Shown piece after piece: positions 61,940-64,000 of a stretch of DNA of 64,000 nucleotides. The stretch is from Alphaproteobacteria bacterium (GTDB lineage: Bacteria > Pseudomonadota > Alphaproteobacteria > UBA8366 > GCA-2717185): NCBI GenBank assembly GCA_012103325.1, contig WLWY01000001.1, positions 1,217,653 to 1,281,652 of the forward strand, given 5' to 3'. How positions within the stretch are numbered: the stretch's first letter is position 1; each line of letters opens with the position of its first letter. The position numbers were made by a program, and so were the translations under genes. The notes under the pieces were generated by a model. The model was not told where the DNA came from and did not search any database. It saw only the letters and a list, made by a program, of their open reading frames with translations.

Positions 61940-63723
61940 ATGTCGCTTTCGTCGTGCTAAGCGCCGGAGGGCTTGCCTTGGCACTGAAGCTTCGCCCCTC
62001 GCTTGGCGATGCCACCATCCACGGCCTCGCGGGACGGGCCGACGCCGCCGATATCGTCTTCGACGACACGATGGCGCACCTCCGCACTCTCCATCGCGAC
62101 GGCATCGCCATCGTTGGCCTGTGCGCCGCCGGGATCCTCATCCGCGCCTTGGCGCCGCTGCTCGACGACAAACAAACGGACGCACCTGTCATCGCGCTGG
62201 CGGAGGATGGCAGCGTCGCGGTGCCGCTGATTGGTGGTCATCACGGCGCCAACGAACTGGCCCGGCAACTGGCAGCCGCGTGCGGCGGCGTTGCAGCGGT
62301 CACGACGGCCGGCGACCTCCGGTTCGGGTTTTCGCTCGACGATCCCCCGCCGGAATGGCGCATCGCCAATCCCGAAGGCGTCAAACCGGTTACCGCGGCG
62401 CTGCTATCGGGTGAAGGCGCACGGCTGGACGTGGAAGCGGGCGTGGCGGCGTGGCTCGACGACGCACCCTGGCGCGCCGATGCCACGGCGCGCGTTCTCG
62501 TCACCGACCGAAATCCAGACCTGGAGCCGCAAACGCTCGTCCTTCATCCCCCCGTCATCGCTATCGGCGTTGGGTGCGAACGGGACACAGCGCCCAGCGA
62601 ACTTATTGCCCTCGTCACGCAGACTCTGCAGGAAGCGGGCATCGCACCGGGTGCCATCGCAGCGATTGGATCATTGGAACTAAAGATGGACGAACCCGCG
62701 GTGCACCGCGTCGCCGCCGCGCTGAACGCTCCAGCAAGATTTTTCACCGCCGCCGCGCTCGAGGCCGAAGCGCCTCGTCTACTGACGCCCTCCAACCTCG
62801 TCTTCCGCGAGACCGGATGCCATGGCGTCGCCGAGGGTGCAGCGCTGGCACTGGCCGGCCCCGAGGCGGAATTGATCGTTCCGAAACGCAAATCGCGGCG
62901 TGCGACCTGCGCCATCGCCCGCGCGCGGGGCGATATTGATCCGACCCGCAAGGGAATGGCGCGGGGCGTTCTCTCTGTTGTTGGTATCGGTCCGGGCGAC
63001 CCGGTATGGCGCTCGCCGGATGCCACCGCAGCGATCCAATCCGCCGAATTTATCGTCGGTTACGACCGCTATCTCGATCTCATAGACGGCGTTGCGCGAC
63101 GGGCGGAGCGGCGCGGTTACGGCTTGGGTCAGGAAGCAGCACGGGTGCGCGATGCGTTGACGCTGGCCGGCGAAGGCCATCGCGTGGCGCTGGTCTGCTC
63201 CGGCGACGCCGGCATCTATGCGCTGGCAAGCCTCGTGTTCGAGATGGTCGAATCGAATGCCGATCCACTTTGGCGCCGCGCCGAAATCACTGTGGCGCCC
63301 GGGATTACCGCGATGCAGGCCGCGGCCGCGCGCGCCGGCGCACCGATCGGCCACGATTTCTGCGCGATCTCGTTGTCCGACCTGCTGACGTCGCGTGATG
63401 TCATCATCCGCCGGCTCAACGCCTCGGCCGCTGGCGATTTCGTTACAGCCTTATACAATCCACAGAGCGAACGCCGCCGCGATTTGCTAGTGCACGCGCA
63501 GAAAATCTTTCTGGAGTCCCGGCCACCATCGACGCCTGTCGTTATCGCCCGTAATCTTGGCCGCGATGACGAGACGACCCTAATCGTGCCCCTCTCGGAC
63601 ATGGATGTGGATGCGGTGGACATGCTGACCATCGTCATCATCGGCAACAGTCAGACCCGTATGCTGCAACTCAGCGACGGGGTCCGGGCCTATACACCGC
63701 GCGGTTACGGGGTCGAGCCATGA
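61936..63723 (+). CDS. cobJ: CbiG-CobJ fusion: cobalt-precorrin-5A hydrolase-like / precorrin-3B C17-methyltransferase, 595 aa
   Basis: Residues 1-340 form a CbiG domain: N-terminal [13 protein letters not shown] and [14 protein letters not shown], and a CobE/CbiG-type C-terminal part ([27 protein letters not shown]). From residue 345 a CobJ/CbiH methyltransferase follows ([65 protein letters not shown]). CbiG acts in the early-cobalt pathway, CobE and CobJ in the late one. ATG at 61936 gives an ATGA overlap with cobI; another ATG lies 2 codons earlier. Confidence 0.93.
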   Translation: MNVAFVVLSAGGLALALKLRPSLGDATIHGLAGRADAADIVFDDTMAHLRTLHRDGIAIVGLCAAGILIRALAPLLDDKQTDAPVIALAEDGSVAVPLIGGHHGANELARQLAAACGGVAAVTTAGDLRFGFSLDDPPPEWRIANPEGVKPVTAALLSGEGARLDVEAGVAAWLDDAPWRADATARVLVTDRNPDLEPQTLVLHPPVIAIGVGCERDTAPSELIALVTQTLQEAGIAPGAIAAIGSLELKMDEPAVHRVAAALNAPARFFTAAALEAEAPRLLTPSNLVFRETGCHGVAEGAALALAGPEAELIVPKRKSRRATCAIARARGDIDPTRKGMARGVLSVVGIGPGDPVWRSPDATAAIQSAEFIVGYDRYLDLIDGVARRAERRGYGLGQEAARVRDALTLAGEGHRVALVCSGDAGIYALASLVFEMVESNADPLWRRAEITVAPGITAMQAAAARAGAPIGHDFCAISLSDLLTSRDVIIRRLNASAAGDFVTALYNPQSERRRDLLVHAQKIFLESRPPSTPVVIARNLGRDDETTLIVPLSDMDVDAVDMLTIVIIGNSQTRMLQLSDGVRAYTPRGYGVEP

Positions 63724-64000
63724 CGGTCCATTTCATTGGCGCGGGACCGGGCGCGGCGGATCTGATCACCGTGCGGGGCCAGGCGCTGATCCGAAAAGCG
63801 CCCGTCGTGTTGTATGCCGGTTCATTGGTGCCACCGGAAATCGTCGCCGAAGCGCCGGCGGGTGCCCGCGTCATTGACACAGCGCCAATGACCCTGGACG
63901 AGATCATCTCGGAAATCGAGCAGGCCAATGCCGCCGGACATGACGTAGCGCGGGTTCATTCCGGCGACCCCGCGCTTTATGGCGCCATTGCCGAGCAGAT
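63720..64000 (+). CDS. cobM: Precorrin-4 C11-methyltransferase CobM (partial)
   Basis: Runs off the window after 93 codons. The start [21 protein letters not shown] and [18 protein letters not shown] are the hallmark N-terminus of CobM/CbiF, and [15 protein letters not shown] is the second SAM motif. Overlaps the cbiG-cobJ stop by ATGA. Residue types are normal, so a complete gene probably continues beyond 64000. Confidence 0.94.
   Translation, partial: MTVHFIGAGPGAADLITVRGQALIRKAPVVLYAGSLVPPEIVAEAPAGARVIDTAPMTLDEIISEIEQANAAGHDVARVHSGDPALYGAIAEQ

Overview
The window is a roughly 60 % GC chromosomal segment from an alphaproteobacterium, most likely a Rhodospirillales-type organism. The markers are a RegB/RegA (PrrB/PrrA) redox two-component pair, MmcB, an AdoCbl-riboswitch-headed cobW-cobN-cobO cluster with cobP and cobQ, a CbiG-CobJ fusion, HldE for lipopolysaccharide heptose, MetA, and a PEP-CTERM/exosortase sorting system. 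I see no rRNA, tRNA, CRISPR array or intact transposase. No plasmid or phage backbone is visible.

Layout. 0-17 kb, envelope and signalling: a decayed SDR gene, two unrecognised conserved-looking genes, a PEP-CTERM protein with a good sigma-54 promoter and repeated upstream elements, a frameshifted PrsT-like TPR protein, a cyclophilin-like/AhpD-like pair, mmcB, a 262-bp inverted-repeat element, a membrane J-domain protein, hldE, a PPP-type phosphatase, a sensor with a catalytically degraded HD-GYP domain, a LapG-type protease, an amber-interrupted degenerate GGDEF/EAL-like gene, and a gene-poor spacer with an integrase remnant. 17-37 kb, redox control and cobalamin part 1: a membrane protein, regBA behind cobT on the minus strand, divergent cobS-cobC-DUF2062, then an AdoCbl riboswitch and cobP-cobW-cobN-cobO-(SYLF gene)-(second 263-bp repeat)-cobQ, a DEDD-type exonuclease, a small metabolic operon and cbiB. 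37-57.5 kb, metabolism: metA, a Baeyer-Villiger-type monooxygenase, amidase, acyl-CoA dehydrogenase, a second PEP-CTERM gene with the same promoter architecture, a GMC oxidoreductase remnant, SDR, two TauD-type dioxygenases, YghU, two MsrA-family genes, and an IclR-controlled catabolic operon (LLM flavoprotein, MaoC-type hydratase, CoA transferase, acyl-CoA ligase, SMP-30 lactonase). 57.5-64 kb, cobalamin part 2: cbiX, an unnamed gene, cobH, cobL, cobI, cbiG-cobJ and the start of cobM. From the unnamed gene onward, consecutive genes overlap by ATGA.

How the genes work together. The two cob clusters cover corrin-ring methylation and rearrangement (cobI, cbiG-cobJ, cobM, cobL, cobH), cobalt handling (cbiX, cobW, cobN), adenosylation (cobO), amidation (cobQ), aminopropanol attachment (cbiB) and nucleotide-loop assembly (cobP, cobS, cobT, cobC). 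Both an early-type chelatase (CbiX) and the late-type subunit CobN are present.

Most notable observations: (1) both PEP-CTERM genes carry a TGTAAR-N5-CCGAC element about 65 bp upstream of a -24/-12 promoter, which defines a testable regulon; (2) two copies of a 262/263-bp element have 33-bp inverted ends with compensatory changes, one copy supplying the last nine codons and stop of mmcB and the other replacing the leader of cobQ; (3) a composite palindromic repeat is inserted in frame in cobN; (4) cobP appears to start at ATC; (5) a degraded HD-GYP, a LapG-type protease and a degraded GGDEF/EAL protein lie side by side.
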